Source: Pseudoneurospora amorphoporcata | Lineage: Eukaryota > Ascomycota > Sordariomycetes > Sordariales > Sordariaceae | Direction: 5' to 3' | NCBI GenBank assembly: GCA_033297205.1 | Contig: MU859143.1 | Span: forward strand, 62,001 to 126,000 | Length of the DNA stretch: 64,000 nt | Part shown: piece by piece, positions 12,255 through 24,269 of the stretch | Numbering within the stretch: the first letter of the stretch is position 1 | Layout of the letters: each line of letters starts with the position of its first letter | Notes under the pieces: generated by a model | Seen by the model: the letters and a program-made list of their open reading frames with translations, nothing else | What the model was told of the DNA's origin: nothing | Database searches by the model: none | Translations under genes and position numbers: made by a program

Positions 12255-15200
12255 GTCGGCCCTGGCCGTTCTTTCCTGATATGCCCTTACGTTATGAATT
12301 CTTGTTTAAGCGGGTCACGATGGGTGGTTGTTATATGGCGAGCGAGTAGTATACGGCTTTGGATATGAGGTTTGGGTCATGTTCATCATATGTTCATGTT
12401 TTCTGTTTTTGACGATACTGGATCAAGGATTGGATCCACAACGATACCAAATGTTTACACACATCATTAATATCATGCTTTCCGTTTTTCTTCATGTATG
12501 GACTTCCCAAGCATGTCCTTCCCCGCTAGTAACCAACCATGTCGGACTTTGTCAGTCAGTCACTGACCTGACCCGGCTAAGCTAGAAACGCTAGCCGTAT
12601 GCGTCACTTCAGCAATCTTTAATCAGTACCGCCCGGGTCATTTTTTTCATTTTGCTATGTTCCTGTTGTGTACCTATTGTGGCTACCAAAGAAGTTTGCC
12701 ATCAAGCGATGTGCAGTGAAATTATAGCCGACGTTTTCAGATGACGTCCGTCCCCTGCCATTTTGCCTCTCACCCCGGTTACCGAATGGCTTTCCATCTT
12801 TTTTAACCTTACGCTTCGCTCAAACATAAAGCTTACTCCACCTTCTTTCAGCTCTTCCCTTCCTGAACAGGGCAATGCTACGCTTTCCTCTTCCGAATGA
12901 TTTGCCTTGGTTCTGGGCCTCCATAGAAGCCATCCCCACCGTCCTCCACAAGGTCACCCATTCCAAGATTTACCGTTATGGAGTCGCTTACTGGGATTAC
13001 GAATCTCACATATCTGAGGTTACAGGTTGGTGATTGGCCTCGAGTGGGCATGAAGAGGAGAACATCCAGCCAGAGGGACAGGAAAGAAATAGACTTTGGC
13101 GCGGGTACCGACGGGTTTGTCGCATTTGCAGGCACTTGTTGACTTTTTGATCTTTTAGGTTTCTTTCACTTCAAGTTCGGCTCCGTCCCTGTCGGCGTCC
13201 CCGCTGTCGTCCCCGCTGTCATCCTCCCCGTCACGCGTCCCCCATCGCAAAGCTGCCCGTCGCAAAGGTTAAGCTTGTTTCCTGTTATCAAGATGGCCCT
13301 CAGGCAATCAAACCATATCCCCGGCCATGCAGAACTTTCCATGGAACATGCCTCATCTTGATTGTATCGACGTTAGTGTGAGCACCAATACCGATATCTT
13401 TCTTCTTTGATATATCTCTCAGTCAAATGCGGCACGTTCGTAGCCGGGACCCCATTCCAAATGAACCATTACACGGGCTCCCGGCACCAGCACAGACGAT
13501 CGCAAGCCATCGGGGGTCCAATTTGCAAGCCCGTCCGGCGAATCCTCCCTTCTGTTTGGCGCTCAACAATGTCGGGCCACGGAGGTTCTGTGGCCCGTCC
13601 TGTCTACGAACACCCACAACCCACATCGAGATCATCCATGCTGCAAATGCAACGCACGTGCCCCTTTTTTTTTTTTCGATTTGGCCCAGGGTCTTGATAA
13701 GTGGACCCCAACAACTGCCGGCTTTCTTGAAGACTGGAGTTGGCGCAGGGAGTTTGCTTTCCTGCTTGTGGGTCAACTTTTTTTTTTTTTTTTCCTAGTG
13801 TACCTTGATGGACACAGAAGTGGAATTGGGTGGAATTGCCAAGAACTGGCGAGGAGATGGAAATGATGATGGGGACTACCTACCTCTCTACAAAGGAATG
13901 GAGGAGGACGGGGATGATGGGGGTTGTGACTTGCGAGGCCAGCAGATGCAAGCGAATCTCGACAACCTGGAATCTATGCGAAATCTGCATGTGCCTGTAG
14001 GCTCTCTGGCCGGCCTGTAGGGGGGGCGGAGTGGGCCCCTGGGAAAACAGTTCCAGAACCTTCAGGGGGTTGGACCCGTCTGTTCGTCACGCACCGTTGA
14101 GGATCCTTTTTTCTCTCCCGGGATACGGACTCCTTCGCAACCGGGTTCTGGGGCTCTATAGGAAGTCTATCCTGTTTTACCGTGGCATGCATTACTCAAG
14201 TGAGTAGGTAAGGAATACACTATCTTGTCAGAGGCATGACTAGGTATGTCTTTCACAAGCGCCATGCGACACAGGGGGAAGCCAATCATAAGACCACTCT
14301 GGTTGCATTCGAAGAAAGATGTTCTCGACAATTCTCCTCCCTCATCACGTTATGTCTTCCACTCCTCCGGATGACAGGCAGTTTCAATGGATCAGGTACA
14401 ACTCACAATATTATAGTTTATGAAAATGCTTCCCTCAGCCCTTGCGCCGAAACTCCAGGGCTGGACATTCTGCATGTGGTCTCAACCAATTTTACGCCAG
14501 ACTCCCTTATCAGCCTTGCGGCAAGTTGTGGTTATTCCGCCGGGCGCCAGGCCGGTCTAGACTTGGGAGCATATTGATGCCTGGTGCTTGTTCACCTTGA
14601 AACGGCATACGAGGCCGCACATGGCCTCCTTGCCCTCACTCATGATATCCTGCTCAAAGTTTCTCAGCCCGTTCGCTTGCACATATCTGCATGCTTGGGT
14701 ATTCAACAAACGATGACAAAGTTGGCCTTTATTTCATGCTGCTCTGTTGCCTGAGGAGATTAAATGGCTTGGCCGACTTCTTGCTCGTGCCTGATGTGCT
14801 CAGTACTTTGCTAATGACGAGTGCAAAATAGGTAGGTACTTGATCAGTGCTGCTACGGAAGTGAAGTCCAAGTGTGATGTGCTCGATGTTTGACGGCTAT
14901 AAACAACACCTGCTTATATAAGACGGTGGCGAAGGTGGTAGCGAGAAAACAAATGGTAAAGCTTTTAAACATCCCTTTTAAACCGGGGAAACCGCCCATC
15001 TCACACGTGTAACTTGGTTCCACTGGATTGCAACTGCAACTTGGCACTCAAAAGGGAAAATCATGGAGAGAGTGTTGATTTCGCGTGTCAAATCGACCGT
15101 GTCGGTAAACCCAACCTAGGTACCAACCAACCGGGGAAACACTCCAAGATCAGATCGATCAGCACTGCACTCTCTCTGCGCTCTGCTAAGGTGAGTGCAA

Positions 15201-16728
15201 TGTGTCAATGCCTACCATTTCATCCGTTCCCCCGGCTTGGTAGACTTGGAAAAGGGCCAAGAGGATGGACGAGATGGAGTGTTGCAGCAACCCCGCGTTT
15301 TCATCAACGTTGGCGCAGCGATGATCGATGGAGTCAGTCATGTTTTTCACGACCGTGGTTGGTGATAATTCGATGCCATGTTCCCAATGTTCGGGCAAGG
15401 TTTTCCCGGCGCCCCGAGTTTGTATCAAAGCGGGAAGGTCACGCAAGAAGCATCGGGGCCGCTCCGCCATTTGCAGCTTTGGTTGGGTCTCCGGACCGGA
15501 GGAAAGACTACGGGGACGGGATGCACGTGCTGTCCGGCCGGGTCCACATTGGCGGCTCGGCGGCTGATGTGATGCTGTTGGCGCCAACCACCAACAAGAC
15601 AAGACAAGAGGAGAGGAGAGGAGAGGCTCTCTGTTTGTTGGTTGGGAAACTGGGCTGACAATAGGTAGCTGGGATTGTCTGCTTGGAACGGAGCTGAAGT
15701 GCATTGCACATGGACGGTGATGCTTGATCCGTAGGTGGTCCTCTCTTACGAATTGCCAAGCTGAAGCTTAAAATTAAAAGGACTTGGCTCGTCGAGCATC
15801 ATGATGATGCCTGGTGGGTGTCATCCAAGGTTGGCCCAGCTAGACGTCACAGATCTGAGGATTGGGATATGCAATTATCGCAATATCAGGTGTAGATACA
15901 TACCAAGACTTTCCTTAGACCATCTGCTTTTTCGTTGGAGTGTTTTGATAGGTACCTACCTAAACCCCTTTAGCGGAACTCTTTCCCGACTCTTCATGCC
16001 TGTGGTTTTCCAAACCCGCCGGGGACATGGTTTCGAGCCGGAAAAGAAACAAAGAAAAATTGCAAAGGGGAGAGAATCCATGCTTGCAATTGGCAACTTG
16101 TCTTCATTCCTCCTCCACCTACAGGAATTTCCCCTGATAATGCATGCACCTGAAAGTGCATCAATGCCTCTAGCCGTCCGCAATTATTTAGTATGAGCAT
16201 TTGCATAATTGCTATTGCATATCAATCTGGCTGCCAAATTGGTGCATATGTATTTATTGGCTCGTATTTCTAGGGGCCTTTTAGGGCCTGACAGGTGAGA
16301 AACCTTATAGTACAGTGGACCTCCCTCAAGCTTGCGCGGCCGCTGCCACACACCCGGAATGAATGAATGGTTCATGTTCTCGGGCGGCTATCGCTACGCA
16401 CGGCACTGACCTAGCCCAAACTTCAACATTTGCTTTACTCTCAATGATGTATGCTACCCCTCGAGGCAGGCAAAGTACCTACCTATGTGAACAACGGCCC
16501 GGCCTCGACCATTCGAGGTGACGCAGACATCGGATGATGGGCTCTACCGTCTTCGAGGTACGCCCGCGAACAGACGGGAAACTCAACTCGGTAGGTAGCA
16601 TTCCAGCACCTTCCTCCCAACGATATGGTTCGGTTCTCGTCCGATTGTTTCCCGTCCAGCTTCACGTTGTCTGAACATCTGATGATATCTGACCGCATAT
16701 ATGTACATCCATCAATCGTGATACTATC
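12255..16728. other. Long gene-poor interval
   Basis: 4.5 kb without a supported gene. Overlapping open frames on both strands at 13407-13798 and 15014-15704 show no motif and mutually shadow each other. Poly(T) runs occur at about 13666-13677 and 13779-13793. TAGGTAGGTACT (about 14829) and the palindromic TAGGTACCTACCTA (about 15949-15962) are visible. The stretch just upstream of 16729 probably holds the fumarate reductase promoter. Confidence 0.6.
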
Positions 16729-18450
16729 ATGACCAGGCGACAAACTCGCTTGATTGTCTACCTTGCCGTCGTGATTCCCATTGTCGCAGTCCTCTATCAC
16801 CATATTCTGCCGTCATCATCACCCGAATCGTTTACAACAAACCTCGTTAACAGACTATTCACGTCCGAAACAACCGACATGACATCACAGACCTCACGTC
16901 CCTGTGTCATTGTAGTAGGCGGCGGCCTTGCCGGGCTTTCCGCAGCCTACTCCGCCCTGCGCGCCGGCGCCCCTTCAGTTCGCTTGCTGGAACGTGCCTC
17001 GAAGCCAGGAGGCAACAGCATCAAAGCCTCCTCGGGCATTAACGGGGCGCCCACCCGCTTCCAACAGGCAGCCAGGCCTAGTCTAGGCCCTGACGAGGCC
17101 TTCTGGGACGATACCGTCCGCTCTGCCGGCGCGCGCCTTGCCTCGCAAACCACCAGTCAGCCTGCGGCCAGGGCCCAGCGCGAGTCCCTCATCTCGGTCC
17201 TCACCCAGCGATCCGCCGATGCCATCAATTTCCTCGCCGATTTAGGCGTGGATCTCACCGTGGTGGCACAACTCGGTGGCCATACTTATCCCCGTACGCA
17301 TCGCGGCGCTGGCAAGACACCTCCAGGCGCCGCCATCATCGCCACTCTTCTTGGGAAGTTGAAGGAGGCGGGAGAAGACCGGTTCGAGCTGATGACCGAT
17401 TGTGAGGTTACCAGGCTGCTCACCGACCCCACCACTACCGTCTCCAGCAGCAACGGGAACAGCGGCTCCTCAGTGGATCACCAACCCGTGACCGTTACTG
17501 GAGTAGAGTACAGATCGACCAAGGAGGACAACAGCGGCGACGGCAATGGCGCCTCTCTCCACCAGCTCACCGGTCCCGTGATCTTCACCACCGGCGGCTT
17601 CGGCGGTGACACACACGGCCTTCTGGCCCGCTACCGCCCGGATCTTAACGGCATGCCCTCCACCAACGATCCGCGACCGGGAACCCACGATCTGCTTGCC
17701 GCCGTTGGTGCCAGGCTGGTCGATATGGACAGCGTGCAGATTCACCCGACCGGCTTCGTCGATCCGGCCAATCCGCAGGTGCCTGTCAAGTTCCTCGCCG
17801 CCGAGATGCTGAGGGGTGAGGGCGGCATCCTGCTGCACAACGGCAAGAGATTCGTCAACGAGCTGGAAACGAGGGAGCGTGTGAGCAACACCATCATGGC
17901 TCTGCCGCGCGATGGAGTCCAAGGCTCCTCCTCCTCCTTACGCCAATGGGACGTCCAGCTCCTGCTTGACCCGGGCGCGGCCGAGGCTGCCGCTGGCCAC
18001 ATGGGGTTCTATGTGTGGAAGGGCCTGATGAAGAAGATGAAAATTTCTGAACTGGATGCGACCACCAAGGAGACGCTGAAGGAGTATGTGAGCATCGTGA
18101 GGGGAGAGAGGGAGGATCCGTTCCGTCGCAAGGCGTTTGGGCACTGGAAACTAGGCGGCGTGAACAGTGATGGTGTTGTCGATGAAGACGCGGAGGTGTG
18201 CGTGGGCCGCGTTACGCCCATCGTGCACTTCACCATGGGTGGTGCCGTGTTCAATGAGCATGCCCAGGTGCTTTCGTCCGAGCTGGGGGAGGAGCAGAAG
18301 CCTATCCGGGGACTATGGGCCGCTGGCGAGATTACTGGCGGTATCCATGGAGATAATCGCCTTGGTGGTTCGTCGTTGCTGGAGTGTGTAGTCTTTGGAA
18401 GAATTGCGGGGGCCGAGGCGGCCGATGTTGCGAAGACAGCTTACATCTGA
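16729..18450 (+). CDS. OSM1: FAD-dependent fumarate reductase (Osm1/Frd1 type)
   Basis: Soluble-type fumarate reductase flavoprotein that reduces fumarate to succinate and helps reoxidise FADH2/NADH; yeast Osm1 acts in mitochondria and ER. Single exon, 573 residues, stop TGA. Residues 8-26 are a hydrophobic segment after a basic start (MTRRQTR), suggesting a signal anchor or import signal; a second Met at residue 51 could give a soluble form. The dinucleotide motif VVGGGLAGLSAAYSALRAGA spans about 62-81 and is followed by LLERASKPGGNS. Active-site motifs seen are SVQIHPTGF, LRGEGGILLHNGKRFVNE, HFTMGG and GEITGGIHGDNRLGGSSL with CVVFGRIAG near the end. No C-terminal cytochrome b5 domain is present. 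Genomic context gives no further clue. Confidence 0.92.
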   Translation: MTRRQTRLIVYLAVVIPIVAVLYHHILPSSSPESFTTNLVNRLFTSETTDMTSQTSRPCVIVVGGGLAGLSAAYSALRAGAPSVRLLERASKPGGNSIKASSGINGAPTRFQQAARPSLGPDEAFWDDTVRSAGARLASQTTSQPAARAQRESLISVLTQRSADAINFLADLGVDLTVVAQLGGHTYPRTHRGAGKTPPGAAIIATLLGKLKEAGEDRFELMTDCEVTRLLTDPTTTVSSSNGNSGSSVDHQPVTVTGVEYRSTKEDNSGDGNGASLHQLTGPVIFTTGGFGGDTHGLLARYRPDLNGMPSTNDPRPGTHDLLAAVGARLVDMDSVQIHPTGFVDPANPQVPVKFLAAEMLRGEGGILLHNGKRFVNELETRERVSNTIMALPRDGVQGSSSSLRQWDVQLLLDPGAAEAAAGHMGFYVWKGLMKKMKISELDATTKETLKEYVSIVRGEREDPFRRKAFGHWKLGGVNSDGVVDEDAEVCVGRVTPIVHFTMGGAVFNEHAQVLSSELGEEQKPIRGLWAAGEITGGIHGDNRLGGSSLLECVVFGRIAGAEAADVAKTAYI

Positions 18451-20084
18451 GGCTTGCTGGTATGTACTAATCGTTGGGAAAGGCCTGCGGACCTACAGTA
18501 CGACCGGGCAAAGACTCAGGGTAGGAAGATAATTACCCATAGGATCAGTGTATCATGGCTGCGTGTGTGACGACGGTCTATGAGAGAGCTGCGATATGAC
18601 CTTTCGGGATTGGGTGTTGAGGTTATGGTTACCGGAGTTTGGTAGGTTTGGGTGGTTTTTTGAGCTGCCAAGTGTCGTTGCAATGCGACCCTAGAATAGT
18701 CCACAGACTATAGGTACGCACATGGTCTCTTCATCGAGGTCTGCGCGCAATGTCCAACATAGGATGACAATGCTGGCTTGAATTGATACTGAGAGCGGTT
18801 GCGTGCTAGTATTGTACTCGGCGAATGATGACAATGCGAGAATTTTCACTTATATGATCACAACTTCCGGAGTCATGTTCAACAACTTGAATTGCTCAGC
18901 CCGCATAGCTCAGTGGTAGCGCACCGCTAATGATGATTAGAATCTCAAGGGGGGTGGTGGGGAGGTCAAGTAGTGCTGAATCTCCCGAGTAGGGCGATGA
19001 GACATATGAACACATATGAGAGCCATTTCTGAACAAAGAAGGAACTCTGTCCTTGCCCTATCTGTGTATTCAGTTCATTCACCTTTCAGCATCCCTCTTC
19101 TCTGCCCTCTCAGCAAGTCCGGCCCATGTTCACCTCCGTTCGATCAGTCCTAGCCTAGCCTACTTTCTGATTGCAAGAGAGGGAGTTGCTTGCTCTCATT
19201 GCCCCTGAATAGACTCCCGTTGTTCTCCAAACACTAGGGTGTTCAACAGTGCGCAGAATCTCGGTTGTTTGTGTTCCGTAATTCAGGGATTGATTGAAAC
19301 CGGAAATCGGTAGGTACTAAGGAAATTGATGTCATCTGCGAAAGGTGACCGGATACGCATCATGCATCATTCTCCGAGTCTTCCTCCAGTGTCAGATTTG
19401 AGATAAGTAGGTACCTTACCTCTAAAGAAGGAAACAGCCATCCATCATGAGACGTTTCACTGGCAGCTGCCAACCTTTTTTTTTTTTTTTTGTGGAAAGC
19501 TGAACTGCTCGGCCATCCTGCCTGCCTCCTATTGTATACGGTAGGTATCAACCCTCCGACCGGGAGCTCGGGGAGGGAGCGACGCCGCGTCTGACTCTTT
19601 GAGTCCCGACTCTCAAGGTTATGTGTGGCAAAGGAAGTTCAAAATCATCGGTCGGATGGCGAAGCTCTAGGAAGCGTGCTTAACTCCGGACAGAGTTTGG
19701 GCCTCTTAACATCCCGTTAAGCAGGCATGACTCCCAAATGTAGTAGACGGTAGGAGGGAAGAACAAAACTTTGTTGAATGAGAAAAAGCGGTATGATAGG
19801 AGAGTCATACTGATTCAGGAGGGGATAGGGTGGGTGGAAGGGCAGGACAAGAATCACTTAACAAGCGCACGTCACTTCACGAGGATGGGTCTTGATTCTA
19901 GAGGTAACCAGAGATACGATGTGTATTATTAGCCCTGTAGCACTATCTACAGGACAAAGAACAACTAAACTAGGAGATATTCAAAGGACACAACAGAAGC
20001 CAGATAAGGGAATATTGCAAAACAAAGGAGAAACGAGAAACAATACAAAGCCAACCTCCCAGACTATCCAAGGTCAAGCGTTCT
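18451..20084. other. Intergenic between fumarate reductase and HMG-box gene
   Basis: No coding region supported. It contains a tRNA 5'-half relic at 18899, a poly(T) run at about 19477-19491, and TAGGTACTA and TAGGTACCTTACC words near 19310 and 19408. Confidence 0.6.
18899..18946 (+). pseudogene. Truncated tRNA relic (5' half)
   Basis: The sequence GCCCGCATAGCTCAGTGGTA reads as a tRNA acceptor-stem strand followed by a canonical D-arm/A-box (TAGCTCAGTGGTAGCGC). The anticodon arm is degenerate (CCGCTAATGATGATTAG), and no TTCGA T-loop or pairing 3' acceptor strand follows within 60 nt. I read it as a broken or partial tRNA copy. The original isotype cannot be assigned. Confidence 0.6.
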
Positions 20085-21423
20085 TCAAAGAGGTATTTCA
20101 CTCTCGAAGTTGATGAAGTCCATTATGTCCATATCATTCGCGACAAGTGCCGAGAGTGACTGATCGAGGAGAAGATCCGAGTCGTTGAGAGCCCCAATAG
20201 TGGTAAAGTCAGGTAGAGGCACCTCTACCTGAGCGGGCTGGTCGACACGAGGTTCGTTGACAGCAGGCTCACTGCCAGCGGTGGCCATACCACTAGCAGC
20301 GAACTCTTGGAAGGCCTGTTCAAGATACTCATCGGAGATTTCGGCAAACGGATCTATGACAAGATTAGCAGTAAGGTTGTCCTCAAAGCCAACCAAGGGC
20401 AACTGGTAGTCGATATCCACGGACATGGGCATAGTGGTACTGACATCTACCGGCATGGAGAGGTCCATAGATGGCCAAGTAGGGGTAAAATTTGAAACCT
20501 TGTACATACCGAGTATATCCTGATATTCCCAATGGAGGTCGAAGACCCTGGGAACGTAGGGCTTGAGGTTGCGAACGTAGTACTTGAGCGTGTCGTGAAC
20601 TGAGGTGATGAAAGAATTGTATTCGAGGACGGCCATTTCGTAGTCGAGGCCCTTATTGGTAAGATAGAGTGCGTCCCTCATGAGCTCAGAGGTCTGACAG
20701 AGCTTCAGGAAACTCCAGCTCACGACAACGGCCGGTGAGGGTGGCGAGACGCTGGACGATATGGGGCGAGAGCTCTTTCGGGGGAGCCTGAACGGTTGCG
20801 GGAAGCTGTAGAGTCAATGGGCGGAAGGGGAGAGGATGCTGAGGCTGGGACGCAACATCCTCCTTAACCTCCGACAGCTTGGCGGGAAGCTGTTGAGAAG
20901 TCGACGACGGGTTAGCGGGGAAAGGCGAGGGCATAACAGCCGCCTTCGTCTTGATCTGCTTGGCGTCACTAAGTGCGGCAATCGCAGCGGTTTGAAGCTG
21001 CTTAGTGCGTTTTTTAGTAGGGGGCCTGCGTACAAACCTATAAGTCGGAAACGCCGCGGCGTGCATGCGCAGTTCAATCTCGGCAAGAGATCGATATTTG
21101 GCTTTGACCGAGGGAGGTTCCATAGACCAGCTCAGCGAGATGATGGTTGACAAAGACTTGGATCCCTTTGGGAGGTCGGCGTAACGAGCCTCCCTCCATG
21201 CTTCGGCGCGGGGGTGACAAGCCATGGAGTAAAGGACGAAGTGGTTGCACGGTCGCTTCGCCTTGTTCAAGCCCAACTCCTTGTGACGGATCTCAGCGGA
21301 CCTGTTGACCCAAGGTTCCATATCTTGGATCGGGACATGGTCGAGGTCCGAATGTTGGCTAAGAGGCTTGGTGAGCAAACTCTCGAGGAGAGGGTTGGGA
21401 GCGCGAGTGCTAAACCTACCCAT
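20085..21423 (-). CDS. HMG-box (MATA_HMG class) transcription factor, frame change inside
   Basis: Likely sequence-specific HMG-box regulator of the mating-type/Ste11-like class. ATG 21423 (MGRFSTRAPN) is used; the frame is also open upstream to 21579. Residues about 55-135 match the MATA-HMG pattern: KRPCNHFVLYS at helix 1, STIISLSW at helix 2, then VKAKYRSLAEIE and FPTYRFVRRPPTKKR. The first frame ends with TGA at 20686-20688; an acidic second frame (to TGA 20085-20087) carries the C-terminal part with DALYLTNKGL and LPDFTTIGAL. The frames join if a 175-nt intron 20868-20694 (donor GTTAAG, acceptor CTGTCAG) is removed, giving about 387 residues. The donor is mediocre, so a one-base frameshift or natural truncation is also possible. 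It is divergent from GMP synthase with 762 nt between start codons. Confidence 0.75.
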
Positions 21424-22185
21424 GTTGATGAGTGTTGATGAGTGATGGTGATGGTATGAGTCGCCTTCTGGTGGTGAGTCAGTATGTTTGTTGATGTTGT
21501 CGTGATAGCAAGCAAGGTTGAAGTTGCTTGGTTGAGTTGATGATGTGGATCGAAACAACAAGATGGTTAGGCTGGACATTGTCGTCTATTTATGTCAAAA
21601 TAGCTTCGTTTCTGGAAACGTGAATAACATGGTTCTTCTGGAGACAGGCTCTGAACAGAAGGACGAACTAAACACAAGTTCGCGGGAGAGAAAAGTAAAA
21701 CAAAGACTTGAGCGAGGAAGAGGCTGAAAGAAAGCGCAACAGAGCCATTGTCCCGCGGAAGAGTATCCGACCCGGTAAGAATTCGATTGCGACATGTCGA
21801 ATATGATGAGAACATGCTCGATGTTCACTTGAAGTTTAAACACCTGCGAATTCCAGTGATGTCAGTTTCTATTGCATAGCGCACAGCCTGGACCGGGCCG
21901 TGGAGCAGCAGTGACAGACAGCCCGAAGCGGGACTTCAACGGGGTAGGTGGGGTGCAGTTTGTTGACTCTGTCTTACGCAGCTGTGATTGGCTGCACAGC
22001 TTTCTTATCAGCTTATCGGCACCTGAGTTCACACTGACTCCTCCCCCCTGTAGCTGGTGGTTGCAGGGCCCTGGCAAAAAAAAATCGAAACGCTCCTCTT
22101 TTCGTCTTCGTTTTGAGATCCGGCATCCCAAATTCCAAGTCGCGCGCATCTTTGGTTGTCGATAACCTCCCCAAATACCAACACA
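21424..22185. promoter_or_regulatory. Divergent promoter region, HMG-box gene / GMP synthase
   Basis: 762 nt between two opposite start codons, so it must hold both promoters and leaders. Purine-rich and CAC/CAT repeats lie near the HMG-box start. The 22060-22185 segment is pyrimidine-rich and ends ACCAACACAATGG, a favourable start context for GMP synthase. No defined operator recognised. Confidence 0.55.
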
Positions 22186-22262
22186 ATGGCTGCCGCTACC
22201 CTCGGAGAGGTGCCTACCAAGGCCTTCGATACCATCCTGACTTTGGATTTCGGGTGCGTTGT

Positions 22263-22294
<32 letters not shown>

Positions 22295-24269
22295 ATGTCC
22301 TCGGCTGCGCCTTGTCTGCCATTGTTACTACAATATGCAGCTTTGTGTATATTGGTTGATATATGCGCTAACATGTTGTTCTTCTCTCTCATAATAGATC
22401 GCAGTACACTCATTTGTAAGTCATTACTTGTGTTCACACTCATGCAGCACACACACTATTTGCTACCGGCTCCGTAATTACACCAAATCCGGCCATTCAT
22501 TTGTTTACTGATGACCCCTGGACTGCCTTCACCTGCATCCTAATGTAAACAACATACATACTAACCCTTGACTCCCAAAGGATCACCCGTCGTCTGAGAG
22601 AGCTCAACATTCTCTCTGAGATGCTGCCATGCACCACCAAGATTGCTGATCTCGACTACAAGCCCAAAGGTGTCATTCTCTCCGGCGGCCCCTACTCCGT
22701 CTATGAGGACGGTGCTCCCCACGTCGACCCTGCCGTGTTCGAGCTTGGTATACATCACCTTTAACCTCAAAAGACCGCCTGTATCCTTGCTGACTCTCAC
22801 TGCTTAGGTGTCCCCATTCTTGGCATCTGCTGTACGTGATCACTCATGGCCATCATGATCCTCACCATCATCACTCTCATCCTTGAACATCTCACCCATG
22901 TTGACATGCAACAGATGGCATGCAGGAGATCGCCTGGCGCGCCAGCCCCGAGAACGTCATCGCCGGCGTCCACCGCGAGTACGGCCACTCCAACTTGAAG
23001 GCCCTCAAGGGCGACGACGCCCACGTCGACCGCCTCTTCGACGGCCTCGAGGACTCGATGCGCGTGTGGATGTCCCACGGCGACAAGCTCGGCGCCCTGC
23101 CCGAGGGTTTCCACACCGTCGCCGTCTCCGACAACTCCGAGTACGCCGCCATCGCGCACAAGACCAAGCCCATCTACGGTCTTCAGTTCCACCCCGAGGT
23201 CACCCACTCTCAGAACGGCACTCAGCTGCTCAAGAACTTCGCCGTCGGCATCTGCGAGTGCGCCCAGAACTGGACCATGGCGCGCTTCCTCGACCAGGAG
23301 ATCGCCCGCATCCGCGACCTCGTCGGGCCCGAGGGCCAAGTCCTCGGTGCCGTCTCCGGCGGTGTCGACTCCACCGTCGCCGCCAAGCTGATGAAGGAGG
23401 CCATCGGCGACCGCTTCTGGGCCGTCCTCGTCAACAACGGCGTCATGCGCCTGGACGAGTGCGAGCAGGTCGAGCGCGACCTGAAGCAGCACCTGGGCAT
23501 CAACCTCACCGTCATCGACGCCTCCAAGGACTTCCTCGATGGCCTCAAGGGTCTTCATGACCCCGAGCAGAAGCGCAAGTTCATCGGCGGCAAGTTCATC
23601 GACGTGTTCGAGGCCGAGGCCGCCAAGATCGAGGAGGCGGCCGAGAAGTCCGGTAAGGGCACCAAGATCGGCTTCTTCCTGCAGGGCACCCTGTACCCCG
23701 ATGTCATCGAGTCGCTCTCTTTCAAGGGCCCCTCGGCCACCATCAAGACCCACCACAACGTCGGCGGCCTGCCCGAGCGCATGACCAACGGCCAGGGCCT
23801 CCAGCTGATTGAGCCGCTCCGCTCCCTGTACAAGGACGAGGTCCGCGAGCTCGGACGCACCCTGGGCATCCACGAGGAGCTCGTCATGCGCCACCCCTTC
23901 CCCGGCCCCGGCATTGCCGTGCGCATCCTGGGCGAGGTCACCGAGGAGAAGGTGCGCATTGCGCGCCAGGCCGACCACATTTTCATTTCCGAGATCCGCA
24001 AGGCGGGTCTGTACGACCAGATCTCCCAGGCGTATGCGGCTGTCGACCCCAGCCGCGCCGTTGGTGTCATGGGCGACAAGCGCGTGTATGGCTACATCAT
24101 TATCTTGCGCGCCGTCACGACCACGGACTTCATGACGGCTGAGGCGTTCAACTTCCCATGGGAGTTCCTCCAGCGTGTCATGAACAGGATCGTCAACGAG
24201 GTTAATGGTGTTTGCAGGGTCACGTATGACATTACTAGCAAGCCTCCTGGTACTATTGAGCTTGAGTAA
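22186..24269 (+). CDS. GUA1: GMP synthase (glutamine-hydrolysing)
   Basis: Converts XMP, ATP and glutamine to GMP in de novo purine synthesis, in the cytosol. Exons 22186-22253, 22398-22415, 22581-22747, 22808-22831 and 22915-24269 give 543 residues, stop TAA. The N-terminal class I glutamine amidotransferase has LDFGSQYTHL, ILSGGPYSVYEDGAPH, GVPILGICYGMQ (nucleophile Cys92) and LQFHPEVTHS (His/Glu). The synthetase part has the PP-loop AVSGGVDSTVAAKL, FFLQGTLYPDVIES, THHNVGGLPE, VRELGRTLG and RHPFPGPG, and ends KPPGTIELE. Exons 2 (18 nt) and 4 (24 nt) are microexons, and exon 4 carries the catalytic Cys codon. Intron 1 contains a (CTG)n run at about 22265-22294. Exon choice is fixed by restoring the family motifs across each junction. 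Confidence 0.97.

Noticed and set aside
15014..15704. Overlapping frames of 214 (plus) and 172 (minus) codons
   Set aside because: They shadow each other, lack motifs and show no intron or start context that favours either.
22797..23978. Minus-strand open frame of 393 codons antisense to GMP synthase
   Set aside because: Leu/Val/Gly/Asp-rich shadow of a GC-rich coding strand; GMP synthase motifs lie on the plus strand.
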